From: Antitrichia curtipendula
Taxonomy: Eukaryota > Streptophyta > Bryopsida > Hypnales > Leucodontaceae
Length of the DNA stretch: 64,000 nt
Direction of reading: 5' to 3'
Assembly (NCBI GenBank): GCA_951230915.1
Contig: OX579638.1
Span: forward strand, 21,346,696-21,410,695
Shown: piece after piece, positions 1-12,910 of the stretch
How the letters are laid out: the number at the start of each line of letters is the position of its first letter
Position numbering within the stretch: the stretch's first letter is position 1
Translations under genes and position numbers: made by a program
Notes under the pieces: model-generated
The model's input: only the letters and a program-made list of their open reading frames with translations
Database searches by the model: none
What the model was told of the DNA's origin: nothing

Positions 1-138
1 TAGAAGTGAAGATACTAATGCGTGCATTTTGATACTGTTGTAGTCTTTCATGTTTTGAAATTGGGGTGTGATGTACAGTTGGAATTCATACACTCAAATA
101 CAATAGATTCCAAGTGAACCAACTAAGTGACATACAAT

Positions 139-1203
139 ATGACGCTAACTACAGTTTATCGCTTTGGAATTACAGATTTGTACCCGTGTTTCTACGAGGA
201 CTGGATCGATCCTAGAGCTATTGTGGGAGTGGTCGTGGGGCTTCATGTAGATATTGGAGAAGCTATTCATCACGACCAATCACACCGGGAGCTGCTCAAG
301 GCTTCCGTATTTTTTTACAAGTGGCACTACATCCCTCCAGCAGGCGCCGAACTTTACGGGAGCCTCGAGGAGATTCCCTTGCCAAGTTTCAGCTCTACAG
401 GTTGGCCCCTTTCCGACATGTCCACTTCCGAATGCTTTCGTGCTAAAATGCGTGCAAATTTCTTGGGTGCCATGAAGCCTAGCACGGGGTCGCGACGATC
501 GCATGTGCAGTGGTTCATGCCAGTTTGCGTTTTTGTGGACTTGTTTGCTACCGCACCAAACCAGAGTAGGACTCCTTTGTTGTATTCTTTCCGGAATCTA
601 GACCAGTCTGTTTTCGCAGACTTGATGGATGCTGGTTAGAACCAGAAAGTGACGGTGGGAGCAGACATTATCCGCTGCACAGTGTCGTTGCCCAGCATTG
701 TGTTCAGGTACTACGCAAACTTACACGCCTTTCTAACTCAATTGTTTCTTTTCATTGGCCTGTTTTAATGTGCTATGCTGATTTCTACGTGCAAATTCTC
801 ATGAGTTGGGTGGCAATTCATTGGATGCAGGTATCACATTGCCCGGCAAACGCTTTATGTGAACTTTAATTTCACGAGAGAGCGGCTACTTGGAGACTGG
901 GTTCCACTTGACCAAGATGAGCCTGTTCAGATGGTAGCCCTACGGTGTGTTGTAGCCGACGCGGACCCACAGATCCCCCTCATGTTCAATGTTGGGATTG
1001 ATTGGCCTCTAAATCACCTGAGGCATGAAGTTCAGATCACCATGGGAACCGAGGCCCCAACGGATTTCACATTCTACATTAGTGATCCTACAACGCTTGA
1101 TAGGAAGGTAAACAGGCGTGCAGAGAAGAACTTAACAGTCCACGATGTCCTCCCCCCCAAAGTCTTGAGGATTTGCAGGCTGGACCATTTGACTCTCGTA
1201 TAG
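139..1203 (+). pseudogene. Unrecognised two-exon gene with one in-frame stop
   Basis: Exon 1 runs from the ATG at 139 (the frame is open from 127) to 707, and exon 2 from 831 to 1203. They are joined by a 123-bp intron with GT at 708 and AG at 829-830, and the codon AG|G is restored across the junction. The frame has a single TAG at 637-639. After it, the same frame stays open for 22 codons to the donor and then for about 124 codons to the TAG at 1201-1203, so the second part still looks coding. Without the stop the product would be about 313 residues. Its composition is soluble and protein-like (for example VNFNFTRERLLGDW and LPPKVLRICRLDHL), and GC is higher than in flanking DNA. I recognise no family, signal peptide or membrane segment. 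Options are a recent nonsense allele, stop readthrough, or an assembly error. If the TAG is a true end, the product is 166 residues and the intron lies in the 3' UTR. Confidence 0.5.
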
Positions 1204-2079
1204 TTTCAGATTGTCGTTGACAAGTACTGGTATTGAAATTACATGAGGCTATTTTCTACTTTATTGCCTCTCATAACGGTATTAGTAGATTATATCATGT
1301 GCTAAGCCTTGCTAAGTCAGGCTACATGATTTTAGAAAAACACTTTAGTATCACTCCATTTGAGCTCACAAGCTTCAAACAGTCACTGTCAATTTTTGAG
1401 ACAAACTACAATACAATGTTTGACAAGTTTAATTGACGATGCGGCACTTAATGTGATTGGGTTAAGTGATATCAGTGATTTTTGCATTATACTCTATTTT
1501 TGCTTTTGAATTCACAAATTATCCTCCAAATAATTTACTAGTATTGGTAATATTGTGCATGGCTTTCCTGGAATGTTGATATCCGTTGAATCCTGTATTA
1601 TATTGAAGGACTTATACAAGTCACTGAATGTGCTTGCAGCAAGATGACCCAGAAGTGGTTCAACCGCATTAGTCAGACCACGCGTACATCCAGAATGACT
1701 ATTAAATTTGTAGTCAAGGCAGTACCTGCATGTCTCAAGCATGCGAGCCTAATTAAAAAGCCTTTCCATTTGTACCACCATTCTGCCATGCCCTAGGCAA
1801 CAGAGGTAGTCCTTGCCTACATTTTTATACAAGATAGTAACCCTTTGGGTACAGTTCTAGTACCACGGGACATAGCCTTGATTTATTCCGGCTTGCACAA
1901 AGTGAAGGGCACTTGGAGGGCCCATTTTTGCTCTAATGGGATTTGGGTTGTTTAATGTCCAAACATGGAGGAAGGAAGGAACTCAACAAATTTAAACTTT
2001 GAAAGTCAGCCCCATGTTCTAGGAGGAGGAGGAAATTTCCAATGTCATTCAGGGACTTGAGGAGTGAAAGAGGACCGGT
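1204..2079. other. Intergenic, nothing recognised
   Basis: AT-rich sequence after the interrupted gene. It has only short open frames on both strands, none with coding-like composition or matching splice sites. Confidence 0.5.
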
Positions 2080-2680
2080 TCTGCCCTACATCCGCGCCTA
2101 GACATTGAGTTTGTGCCCGATAGTCCACACCCGATGTTACGTCCACATCCTTACGTCCGCGCTCGACAGAAGTCCACGACTTCAAGTCTGCATGCGGAGT
2201 TTATGTCCGTGCCTAACAATCCACGCCTAACAATCAATGCCCAGAAGCACACGGTTGCAAATCCCTAGGTCCACGCGTCGAAATGAGCGCTCAATCTCCA
2301 AGAACACCGAGAGGACTAATTAATGGGTGACATAGTCAAACGTTGTCCGATTCGCCCGATAAGTTGTATGATTTGCCTGATTGGACATTTTTCCAAACTC
2401 CTCAAACTTTCGCTCTTACAAGACGGCCTTCTAGCCCATGCGTATCCGCCTTAGAATCCAAGCCTGGACCTTACGTCCACGCCTCAAATGTCTATGCCTA
2501 CACATTTTGCTTACGCCTCAAAGTCATCGCACGGACAACCGACTGTCATTTTTTTGGTCCATGCCCTGCATCCTAGAATCTGCACCCACACCTTCAGTCC
2601 ACACCCTAAATGCACGCCTGGACCTTAGGTCCACGCTTTGCATCTACGCCCAAATGCGTAAGCCAGCTAGCCGTTTTTTT
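2080..2680 (+). repeat. Degenerate GTCCACGCC-type motif array
   Basis: About a dozen variants of the motif GTCC(A/G)CGCC(T) recur at irregular 15-50 base spacing, for example near 2122, 2140, 2155, 2205, 2220, 2473, 2598 and 2630. The units are too diverged for a clean satellite. The same motif appears on the opposite strand at 3490-3790 and again on the plus strand at 4330-4480. Open frames over this stretch are by-products of the repeat. Confidence 0.5.
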
Positions 2681-3002
2681 GTTTTATTTTGACACAAATA
2701 AAGGAATATATTTATTGCAAGGGAAGAATACAAGCCCCCAGCCGCCACGCGGCAGCCAATTGCTTTTCAAAGTTTGGGGGAATGCAGATTCAAATTGCCA
2801 TAGGATACTCCTTCCCCTCTTCCAAATTGGTTGTATTAATTAGATGGCAGAGCATGTTTATTTTAATTTCTTTAATTTAATTACAAGGACAAGGCATTAT
2901 GTAGTTTCATTAGAACTTAGCCTGTTAATTAAGAAGGAAGCACTCCTAAACCATTCATTAATTTTTTTACTAATAGAAGTGGTTTTATAAACAGCAAATC
3001 TT

Positions 3003-3036
3003 AGACCCTAAACTCTAAACCTTAAACTCTATAAAC
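3003..3036 (-). repeat. Interstitial telomere-like tract, CCCTAAA direction
   Basis: Four imperfect heptamers (CCCTAAA, CTCTAAA, CCTTAAA, CTCTATAAA) follow each other. This is the complement of the plant telomere repeat TTTAGGG, in opposite orientation to the tract at 3266-3291. Confidence 0.5.
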
Positions 3037-3070
3037 CATTTTCTATTTAAGCAATACAATTTACCTTGTA

Positions 3071-3260
3071 CATCCATTTAATTCCCAAAGCTTTCAATTA
3101 AATGGGGACACAAGCTTACGGGTCCCTTTGGATAACTGAAAATATAGATAATGATGTAGGAACCCCACATATTCAATCTCATTTCTTTTTCCACATGGTG
3201 CATCCATTTAATTCCCAAAGCTTTCAATTAAATGGAGACACAAGCTTACGGGTCCCTTTG
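3071..3260 (+). repeat. Two 60-bp direct repeats, 130-bp period
   Basis: Positions 3071-3130 and 3201-3260 are identical except for one base (GGGGACA versus GGAGACA). Each begins CATCCATTTAATTCCC and ends GGGTCCCTTTG. The 70-bp spacer between them is not repeated. The near-identity shows the duplication is much younger than the surrounding degenerate repeats. Confidence 0.9.
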
Positions 3261-3265
3261 AATCC

Positions 3266-3291
3266 AGGGTTTAGGGTTTAGGGTTTTAGGG
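3266..3291 (+). repeat. Interstitial telomere repeat, TTTAGGG direction
   Basis: About three consecutive TTTAGGG units, the last with one extra T, directly follow the second 60-bp repeat. Its direction is opposite to the tract at 3003-3036, so the two tracts face each other across the duplicated segment. Confidence 0.75.
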
Positions 3292-3489
3292 TATACTTGG
3301 TATTCTTGAATGTGGAAGCCAAATAATTTTCTTGAATGCCTATTTGATATTGCAATACATGAAGTTCTTTAACTGGCCATTCAAGGCCTGAGCTGTAATG
3401 AAAGTATGAGTTGTCATCTATTTAAGTTGACCAATTTCGAAAGAGAAAGAAGTATCCTATGCCACCTTCAATTTCTATTCTTCCCATGT

Positions 3490-3790
3490 GCAAACTTCGC
3501 TGGATGTTTCGGGCGTCTGATGCCGAGCATTGACTTTAGATCTGGGCGCGGACCTAAGGGCACAGACGAAAGGACAAAAAGGGCAGGTGGTAGCCTGGTG
3601 TCTAGTCATAGACTGAAGAGCATGGACTTTAATGCGTAAATGCACGGTCTAGGCACGGACTCTAAGGCGTGGATGAAAGGCATGGGCATAGGCTGAAGGA
3701 CAAATTTGGTTGTTGAAACCATGCATTAGCGCGTGGACTAAATGTCTGGGCGCGGACTCTAAAGGCACGGATGCAAGCAGACAAGAGTTC
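3490..3790 (-). repeat. Degenerate motif array, opposite orientation
   Basis: Variants of GGGCGCGGAC and GGCGTGGAT recur here, for example near 3543, 3650, 3667, 3733 and 3750. They are the reverse complement of the motif at 2080-2680, so the two arrays form inverted arms around the telomere-like tracts. Confidence 0.45.
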
Positions 3791-3849
3791 AACAATGGTC
3801 ATTTCACATTACCATACTTTGAAAGAAAAAATTAATAATTTTTTTTTTT

Positions 3850-4320
3850 TAATTTAAAAAACCCGGTGAGCCATTGTATTTGGAATTGTTTTTCTAGATT
3901 CACATGTACATATTACATAGAAAGATTTGAATCATTCCATTTTGATGAATGAGTCAAAAATTAGGAGGCGTTTCTATTTTTAGTTAGTTATAGATTTTCT
4001 ATTCTAAAATAAGCTTGGAAGTCCTTTATTTAACTAAAATTTTAATATATTTGAAAAAGAATATTAAGATTAGGTGTACATTATTTATTACAACATTACA
4101 ACCATTAAAATGAGCATTTTCCATCCTATAAATGAAATGTTAACCATTCATTATTTTGAATCATTCTCTATATTTTTGTACTTCTTATTTATTTCATGTA
4201 TGTTGTATAGTTCCAAATGATCTCAGAATTTTCATTTTTCAAGCATGTAACCAAGTAACCAACTTGCCTAGGAGAACAACTCCACCCTAAACACCACCAT
4301 TTTGTACATTTTTTCATACC
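3850..4320 (-). mobile_element. Partial copy of the TTAA element family
   Basis: This stretch aligns by eye with the interior of the element at 39395-40337, in the same orientation. Shared stretches include TTTGAATCATTCCATT, the AAGTCCTTTATTTAAC segment, TTATTACAACATTACAA and the block near ACATTTTTTCATAC. Neither terminus is present, so it is a truncated, old copy. Confidence 0.6.
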
Positions 4321-4490
4321 AAATTACAAATGTGAGTCCACGCCCATTTGTAGATGTCCACGCCCAGACACAGACGTATCTACCCAAACTCAGATGTCCT
4401 CGCCCCTTAGTGTTTGCACCAACCCAAAGATGTTTCTGCCCCTTTTAAATCCACGCCCCCCGTGTCCGCACCTCAATTCTAACGTAGAAT
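4321..4490 (+). repeat. Degenerate TCCACGCCC array
   Basis: Directly after the truncated element, variants of GTCCACGCCC and GTCCTCGCCCC recur about every 20-30 bases. It is the same motif family as at 2080-2680. A short hairpin with 7-bp arms GGACGGA/TCCGTCC lies just downstream at 4559-4575. Confidence 0.45.
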
Positions 4491-4499
4491 TATCAATGA

Positions 4500-7400
4500 T
4501 AAATCATGGTAATTTTGTTTTTACTTGCCAAATTTCCAGCCCTTAAGATGTCTGGTTTGGACGGACCATCCGTCCGGGACGTCTTTTCACCCTAGCCTGT
4601 CCGATGTAACAACCTTGGTTTTTTGGCAATTTTTTTTCATTTTTTAGCCAAATTATTTTTTCATGGTGCAATCCTGGCAACAGAAAGCCAAAGAAAAAAG
4701 CCTTCAGTTGGTATCAACATGAACATTGTTTGTCAGCTATTGTAAATTTTAATAATGTTCATATTGTCAAATAGTGCACTAAATGTCTAAAATACCTCTA
4801 TTGTTACTTAAATAAATAGTCAATCTGAACAATATTAGTCAACTAAATCAAGAGTATAGTGAATTAGGTATGGATAAGTAACACTATATGTAACATAATA
4901 TTAAATATCATTGTTTGTGTACATTGATTTATTTTGTTTGTAAGGACGCAAAATTAGGAATTTCCTTACACAAGTCCTTTGAGAGGGCAAAAATTTAGAA
5001 TTTTACTTCAAATTTTTATCTTGGTGAAAAAGTATAAACAAATTATTTATCATGGATGATAAAATTTGTAAATTTGGAATCCATAATTGAAATTAGAGAC
5101 CCCAAATCTAGATTGAAAGGTCACAAAAGACAAAATTAATTGTCCCCCAAAGAGGGCATGTTTTTACGTATTTGGACAAGCATGGGGAAAAAAACCTCAC
5201 CCCTGTTTGAAAAGCTTGTGGGATTAATTCAAACAATACCCAATATTAGTGTAGCTTGCAAAAAGCTCACCAAAAAAATTTGGGTGAAAACTAGAACAAA
5301 GCATTATGCAACTAATTCTATTGGGGGGTCTACTTGGACTAGTCCAATATCTTGTATCCATTACTATGAGTGGCACCATTTGTAGACATGTCAATTCAAT
5401 TATTATATTAACTTGCACTATTGAAAGATTATCTGAATTTTTGAAGAGTATCAACAAATAGTTCATAATATTTTAGATAAATTTAATATATTGTCATCCA
5501 CAATGTTTTCATATTATCTCAAATATTATGTTTCATTTAACTTTCATCCATTTAATCTACTTTCATCCATTTTCCATTTGAATTTAATCCAAAATTTCAC
5601 ACTACTTAGATTAGTTTAGTCCTAAATTAGTTGTCTAAATTAGTACAAAGGAATGGGTCTTAAATTATTTAAATTCTTCCACTTTTGTAAATATGTGGTA
5701 GAATTGGCGCTAAATTGTCAAATAATTAATTATTTTTGTAAAATAAATTTAATATACACTAAAAATATAATATTCTTCAAAAAATACTTTTTCCATACAC
5801 AAAAAATATTTTTTGAAACATAATTCCATGGCATTTATTTTTAGAATTATTTTTTATTGACCTTGCCCCATAAATACAATACTTGAATTAATTGAAGGTT
5901 TGAATATATGTGGAGATGAATTATTATTGATAAAAAAAAAATTTTATAGTATAAAAAATAAAATTTAATTATCCTCTATTTTATAATTTTCTAAAAATAA
6001 TACAACAATTGTATTTTTTACTACTGACATTAGTTCATCATATAGGATTCACCACAATTTGCATCTTCTAATATTGTTGTTGGAAATCACTACTAAACAT
6101 GTAGAACCTATCTCAATGCATCATTTCTTAGTGCATAATTGTTACTTATGCAGTTAATAGGTGGGTCCAATTTCAAGCATTTTTTTAAGAAAGTAGTGTA
6201 CTTAGAGTTGACATTAGTTAGGTGGCCATTATTACACCTCTCAAAACGCATAATCCTCTCTTAATGCATAGTCCCAACACTATGCACCAAGATAAGTTCT
6301 ACATATATATAATAAGTCAACCTAACAGAGTAAACTTGCCATTTATTGCACAAATCTAGAAACTTGACAACAACCATTTGAATTTGCAAACGATTACTAC
6401 ACAATTCAACTACCAATTCAATTGTGATGTAAACAAAATTTTGTACCACTACTCAATGACCGCACATTGTGTAGTGAAAGATTGCAAGGAATTTTTAACT
6501 AGATTTCAACTTCATCGCCTTTAAATTGCAATAAAATTTGTAAAAAAAAATCTTTTTTCATTCTATTTTTTGAAGGTGAATCTTAACATGACATTTAATA
6601 ATCATGCCAAATTTCAAAACATGCTATTCTCTATATTTATGTAGGGAAAGATTTGAATTTTATCTAGTGAGTGGCAAGTGTAGTCCATGTCTTGTGCCAT
6701 TGCCTCAGTATAATAGAATAAAAGCAAAAAGTAATTTTTTGTTTTTTTTTAATTCATAAAAAAATTGAAATTCAATATATTTTTCCGTGAATTGGAATGT
6801 CACAAAACAAAATCTATGCACCCTCTTTGCAAAGAGCTTTCCAACAATACCAAAAATGCGACTAGGGGACATACGGTACTACAATTTTAGAGATCTCATT
6901 GTAACAAACAAAACAAATAGAATAAATAGCTTCATTTAAGGTATAGTATATATACAGTATATAAATTTAAGGTTTACATAGTATATTCTATGTCGTTGCC
7001 ACAATATAATAAAATTAAAATTAAAATAATTTTCTAATTTTTTAATTCATAAAAACTTCAAAATTCAATGTCTTATGTGCTACAAGTCGGAATGCCATTA
7101 TCAAAGTTCATGCACCCCTCCTTACAAAAAGCTTTTTGATGGTATTAGAAACTCAACTAGCTGACGCATGGGCCATTGTAACAAGCAAACAAACAAAACA
7201 AAACAAGCAACTTCATTTAATATATGGATGTTAACAAAGAGAATCTTACAAAATGGATCCAACCAAATTATTTTGGTGATAGCAACATTTATGGAAATGT
7301 TTGGGGTTTAGTTAAATTGTAGTAATCCAACTTTGTTACAATATTCAATTCATGCATTGAACTAGACAATGTCAATTTTTCTTGAGGGTGCACTTAGTTC

Positions 7401-9515
7401 TAGTGGTTTCTAATAAACTATAATTTCAACCTAAAATTTTGAGCATTATTTGATAATGACTATAGCTTTGTATTGCCAAAATTTCCAACTCAAATAAAAT
7501 ATGAAATGATTTCTATAAGAGGTTGAAAATGAACTAAAATGACATGTTTTTCAACTCAAATAATTATAGAGAACACATTTAGATGACCATTGAATCAATA
7601 TTCAACTCAAAATGAACTTTCAATAGATAGTTATTTTTAGGAATTTTTTGTTCATTTTTTAGACAATTTTTTCTTATATAATATAGGGGTGTAAAAGTTA
7701 TTTTTCAGTTCTACAATGTATCTTTTTACTTCTAAAATTTGTAACTAATTATTATTAACAAATAAAAATATCAATATTCAAAAACATAAACTTTCAAACT
7801 AGGAAAATCTTTTCATATTTATTTTGTTTTGTTTTATTTAAAATTCAAAAAGTATATAGGGGGTTCAAAGTTTGTTTGCACGTGGTTTCTAATGGATACT
7901 CTAAGTGAACTCCCCGAGCAATTTTCTCAATGTTAATACCAAAGACAAGATAGTATCTAAAATATCAACAGAATGATTACAAGAATGTACTATATGTCAC
8001 ATTTTGGTCTAGTTATTGCCGAATTCTTTGGATGTACTTAAAAAATTTAGAACCATTTTAAAAAAATTTAAAAACTGATCAATATTTAAACCTTTAAGAA
8101 AACCACATCCTAGAAAGATTCAGTATTTAATAATTCTCTAAGAAAGAGAGCTAAGAATTGCAAGATCTCAATTTTTTACAACCCTTGAATCCAAGAATTG
8201 TGTCAAACCTCAAAATCATCCATCTTGATATCCAATCCATTGATTGACATTCTTAATGAGTGAAGTTTTTTATTTTTATTTCTTAGAGACAAAATCACAT
8301 GTAAAGTATACATTATACAAATTTTCAGCTTTTTGTAAAGATTTCCAAATTACTATTAATTTTTGAAGAAAAAGGCAAGAGTATTTATATAAAAATAGAA
8401 TATACTTAAAAGAGTTGAAAATTTCACATTAGAAGTGTATTATAGTGTAGGAAATATAATATAGAGAAAATTTCCATGCCACTCTATAGTTAGAAAAGTG
8501 TTACACATCCTCAATTCAAAATTTCAAACTTCAAAAAAATTGTATATTTTCTAAAAATTTCTAAAATTTTCAAGTGGAGTAGAAACTATACATCAAAATC
8601 TTCATTTTGCCAATCTTGCTTAAAAGTAAAATAAGTCATTTTGAATTTTAAAATCAAGTTTTTAGACAGAAACTTAATGTATTGACATACATTACATAGC
8701 TATTCTATTTTTTTGGATAAATTATCCTACATCAAATAAATAAAAATATATAACATTTTATTTGAATTAAAACCAAAAGAATATAAAGTTATTTTATAAT
8801 TTGATTCTTGTAAAATTCAAAATACCCTTAGTTTCAAAATTAACCTTTAAAGGACTAAAGCACATTTTGGACATAAATTGTGAAAAAAAACTACCACATT
8901 TTAGGGCAATGAGGAAAAAATGGAAAGTGATTTTTTTTAAATTTCAAAATCCAATTGTATAAATTTGTACTAGAATACTATGGAAATGTGCAGAAAAAAA
9001 CTCAAAAATTTTAATTGCAAGTTAGAATTAAAATTTTATAATGTTTGAAGTTAAAAGAAAAGGATATTTACTTTATAAACAATTTTTTTTTGACATTTGC
9101 ATCTTCTATCATGTAAATTACATGCCTACCAATTTCCAAAATTATAGGAGGAGTTTGGCACATGTTGCTCAAAGTTGCCTATATTGATTCAAAGGTTTAG
9201 GAAAGCATGACTTTGGATCTAGATACTTGATAAAAAAAATCATATTCCCACTAATTAAGAGGGTGCATTGTGTCAAAGTTTAAAGAACATCCATTAAAAA
9301 ATGAGTTCATACGCACCTACCCAAGATCACATGTATAAGTTCAACAGTCATTCAATCCTTTGGAGGTTAAATTAAAATCTCCCACTTTGTCCACATTATG
9401 TTTGAAATACTAATCATAAAAGTCAGTAGGATATAGTATCACTATTTGGATAACTTAGTTGTCCACCAGCAATACGTGCTAAAGAGTTTACCTCTTGATC
9501 TAGAACATCTAAGGT
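4500..9515. other. Gene-free AT-rich stretch
   Basis: Five kilobases of strongly AT-rich sequence with homopolymer A and T runs. The longest open frames are about 60-80 codons with low-complexity composition. I see no gene, RNA or complete mobile element. Confidence 0.6.
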
Positions 9516-9720
9516 GGGTACACCCAAAACCGCCACTTTTTGCTACTGAGCCTAATTACGACTATTAGACTGGTCAAATTTTCATATATTCTTGTTGGCA
9601 AGTGAAAGGAGGTTCCAACGCACCAGAGAACGTGGCATTTGGGCACCGTATGCAAAAGTTATTAAGGGTCAAAGTTTGTTTCTGAAAGCGCTCCTTCCAA
9701 ATAGGTACATAACTGATTTC
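9516..9720 (+). repeat. Dispersed repeat, copy 1
   Basis: Resembles 55060-55225 in the same orientation. Shared blocks are CTTGTTGGCA, AAAGGAGGTTC, GCACCA and GGGTCAAAGTTT, in the same order and spacing. Termini were not found and the class is unknown. Confidence 0.5.
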
Positions 9721-10429
9721 AGAAATGTACACATCCTGTAGATGGCACTTTAAGGTCAGGTGCCATTTTGGAGGTGCCTACCTTATACCTTAACCTCTAA
9801 ATGCTCAACCAACCATATATGGTTGATCTGAAATTTCAAGCTCATTTTGGTGTGGGTAGTTAAATTCTTTTGACTGTTTTAAATTTTTTTATAGGTAGTT
9901 CTAAAGGTTAACTATTGGAATCTTTCATTGTTAAATATTTGATTTTTGAGAAGTCCTGAAAGGCATATATGTACCATTAGTGAAGAGTAAAGCTTGCAAG
10001 TTTGACTTCATTTCTTGGCTTTGAGCAGAGTTTGCTAATTTCACATAATTTGAGATTTTAAAAACTATAGACATTCATTTACTTTGAAAATGGTTACAAT
10101 GGAAAGAATAAAGTGTTTTCATGATTTTCACCATTGAAAATTTAAACATGCAAGTGCTAATTTGGAGTTATTTGCAATCTCTATTTATAAAAAAAAATTA
10201 CATTACAACAATTGCAAGGTGGATTGTGTAAAGAATTTGATAGCTTTTCATGTGAAATTAAGTTTTTGGAAAGTGCATTTTAGTGTGCTAACACTAATTG
10301 TAGTTGTTCATGTCACCTCCAATCCAAAAAAAAATTACGTGCAACTTATTGCAATATTGTAGGGAGGGACAACATACTAAAAATAAAAAAATTTACATTT
10401 TTCTTTTTATAGTCTCACAACTCCTAAGC

Positions 10430-11156
10430 AATTTTACACTCAAAATTTTGCACCTTGCTTGACTAGAACTTTTGACTTTGAATCTATTTAACTTAAAAAA
10501 AAAATTGTACTATTGATTTTGGTTTTCTAAGTTTTTATATTGAATAGTTGAATTGAGAATCTAGGAAAAAAATTCACAAAAAGAATACTTAATTTTTATT
10601 CATTAAAAATTTATTAAGTAGAAGTAGGTTCAATATTGAAGGGATAACTAAGCCCTTAATAGCTCTAAGATGGAATTGAAATACAATAATTCCAAGAGTA
10701 AGATTGTTCTAGCAAGCAAAACTAACCTTGCCTAATAATTTCTTTTTGAAAATTGTACACATTGCATTCAAAAATGAATCCTATAAGCTATTTTTTCAAA
10801 AAGATGCTTAGATTGCCTGAAAAAACAAGAGTGTCCACAACTTTCTCATCACTAGTCCAAATAGAATGAATCAAAGATTTAAATGGAGACAAAAATATAA
10901 AATTGTTTTAAAAAAAATTATTTTGACATTTTGTGATTTTTTTGTGCTGCTTGCCAACCTCCATTTTTTACTTATTGTGCCATGACTTTTTCTCCTAGGT
11001 ACCAATTGAAATAAAAATGATATATCCACAAAGTTCTCGTATAACTGCACATCCTCAAAAAGTTTCAAAAACATTCATTACAGATTGAGACAATAGGAAC
11101 CTATCCAAACCCAAATTGCCCCAAAGGAACAAATGATCCTTTTCAGGGGTGGTTAA
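10430..11156 (+). mobile_element. Left-truncated TTAA element
   Basis: The interior matches the copies at 24086-25193 and, inverted, at 48528-49449. Shared blocks include CACCTTGCTTGACTAGA, AAGTAGAAGTAGGTTCAA, TCTAAGATGGAATTGAA, a conserved C-to-G rich block near AAGATGCTTAGATTGCC, and GGAACCTA(T/C)CCA near the end. The right end reads GATCCTTTTCAGGGGTGGTTAA, a damaged version of the family end, with TTAA at 11153-11156. The left TIR is missing. Confidence 0.65.
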
Positions 11157-11384
11157 TTGTTTGTTTTGTTTATTATGATAACATCTCTAGAACCATACGT
11201 CCCCTGGTCATGGTCTTGGTACAATTGATACGGTAAGGGACTGTAATTGCGACCCGCTTCTTGAGACCGCCCTATAGGTAGGGGTAGAATGGATGGGAGG
11301 CAGTCCTTAAATGGACTTCTTTTGTCCATTAACAAATTGAAGAAAAACTGTTTTTTTTATTCCAAGAGCCAATCATTGTCTTTG

Positions 11385-11645
11385 ATTTCCGCACAACTCT
11401 TTACAAATCACAAGGGACAGATTTTGGGACACCTATGGGTCACAAATAGGTGCCTATGACCAAAATCTTTGAAAATTCATAAGTAATTCAAAAATGCTTG
11501 GAAAAACACGAAACCACTTAAGTTGTGTTCTACATCTATTTTTCTTTCTCTGAAAAATGAGCTAAAAATCATTATGTTCATGGAATCCTGTGAAAAAGGC
11601 AGATCAGCCCTTAAAGGGTCGCTGTAACAGCACACTACCTTAAGC
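11385..11645 (-). repeat. Inverted repeat arm, left
   Basis: The reverse complement matches 14138-14395 at roughly 75-80 percent by eye. Shared blocks include TTTTTGAATTACTTATGAA, GGCACCTATTTGTGA, CCCAAAATCTGTCC and TTAAGGTAGT. The arms are separated by about 2.5 kb. Confidence 0.65.
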
Positions 11646-12409
11646 CCTTCACAAGGAAGGGTGCACAAACTTTGTTTCGTGGCATTCCAACTCACAGTAG
11701 AAAAAATTTTGAATTTTGAATTTTTTCTGAATTAAAAATTTGAAAATTGCCATGGCATGGAGCATATCTTTCAGAAACTGACCAACCCTCAAAACTTACA
11801 GGGTCTCCCAACTGGATGAGCAGAGTGGAATTCATCCTAGAGTGAAATTCATCCAAGTCCGAGTGAAGCCAAACAAATTGCTATCAACAGTGAGCCTTTA
11901 CCCTTTGATAGTTTTAAAATAAGAATATTCCATATCCTTTTGAAAATGTATATAAATGTAATGTTTTTTTTGTAGATTTTTCACTTGTTTTGACTTTTAC
12001 TTGGTACCAAAATTGGCTAACAGGTGAACCCAAAATGTCTGTGATGAACTAGCCAAGATGGCGAGATTTTTTTTGCCCCACAAAATTACTGGAGCATAAA
12101 TTTCCATGAAAAAAATATATGGAGTACCATGTAGGCATGTGCTTCCTCATCCGTTTGTTCTCATGATAAGAATTTTGACTTGAGGAGAGATATGAAGCTT
12201 ATGTGGTTCCAATGTGGCATGCCAACAATCAAGCTCGACTTTGCTAAAATTAGCTTCCAAACTTTGTGGGAAATACAGTGATTATCAATAGTTATAAATA
12301 GTCTGAGCCTGAATCCCAAGTAGCCTATCAAAATTTAATAGGCTATGCATGTTGGCCCCACCGCCCAAGGGGACCAAAAGTGTCCTTCCATAGTTTCAAG
12401 TCCAATTTC

Positions 12410-12910
12410 AAGTGTTGTAACTGTTGCATCCAATGTCTGAATTCAATCAAACTTGTTGGGAAATTTTTTCTCTCTCTCTTCTAGTTTGTGGGGTAAAATT
12501 TTCAAATCAATCCAAGATGTATTGATTTTTTGTAAGCCAATCAGAGTTTGTAGGTTCAATTTGAGTTCACCATACTGCATTTGATGGCTGCAACTTTGGG
12601 GTCTTGTATCTCCTTCATCCAATGTTTTTTTTCAATAAAAATTTGTTGGATTATGTTTCCTTTGCAGTCTAGTTATTGTGGTAAAAAATTTCATGTTAAT
12701 CCAAGTTGTTTGAATGTTTGGGAGCAATTCAAAGTTCAAAATCCCAACATTTTTGGATTACAATGAACTTCGGTGGCTTGAATCTTCTTCATACAATGTC
12801 CGTTTCCAATTTTATTTTATTTGGTAAAGTTGTGCAAGTAATCTAGTTTGTGGGGCTAAAATTTTATATCAATCCAAGAAGTTATGAATGATTGAGAAGA
12901 ATTTTAGTAG
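12410..12910 (+). repeat. Degenerate tandem triplication, about 160-bp unit
   Basis: Three successive blocks share the order CATCCAATGT, AA(A/T)TTTGTTGG, CTAGTTTGTGGGG, then TCAATCCAAG. They start near 12425, 12610 and 12785. The blocks are diverged and probably belong to an old retroelement or Helitron non-coding region. No coding frame crosses them. Confidence 0.45.
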
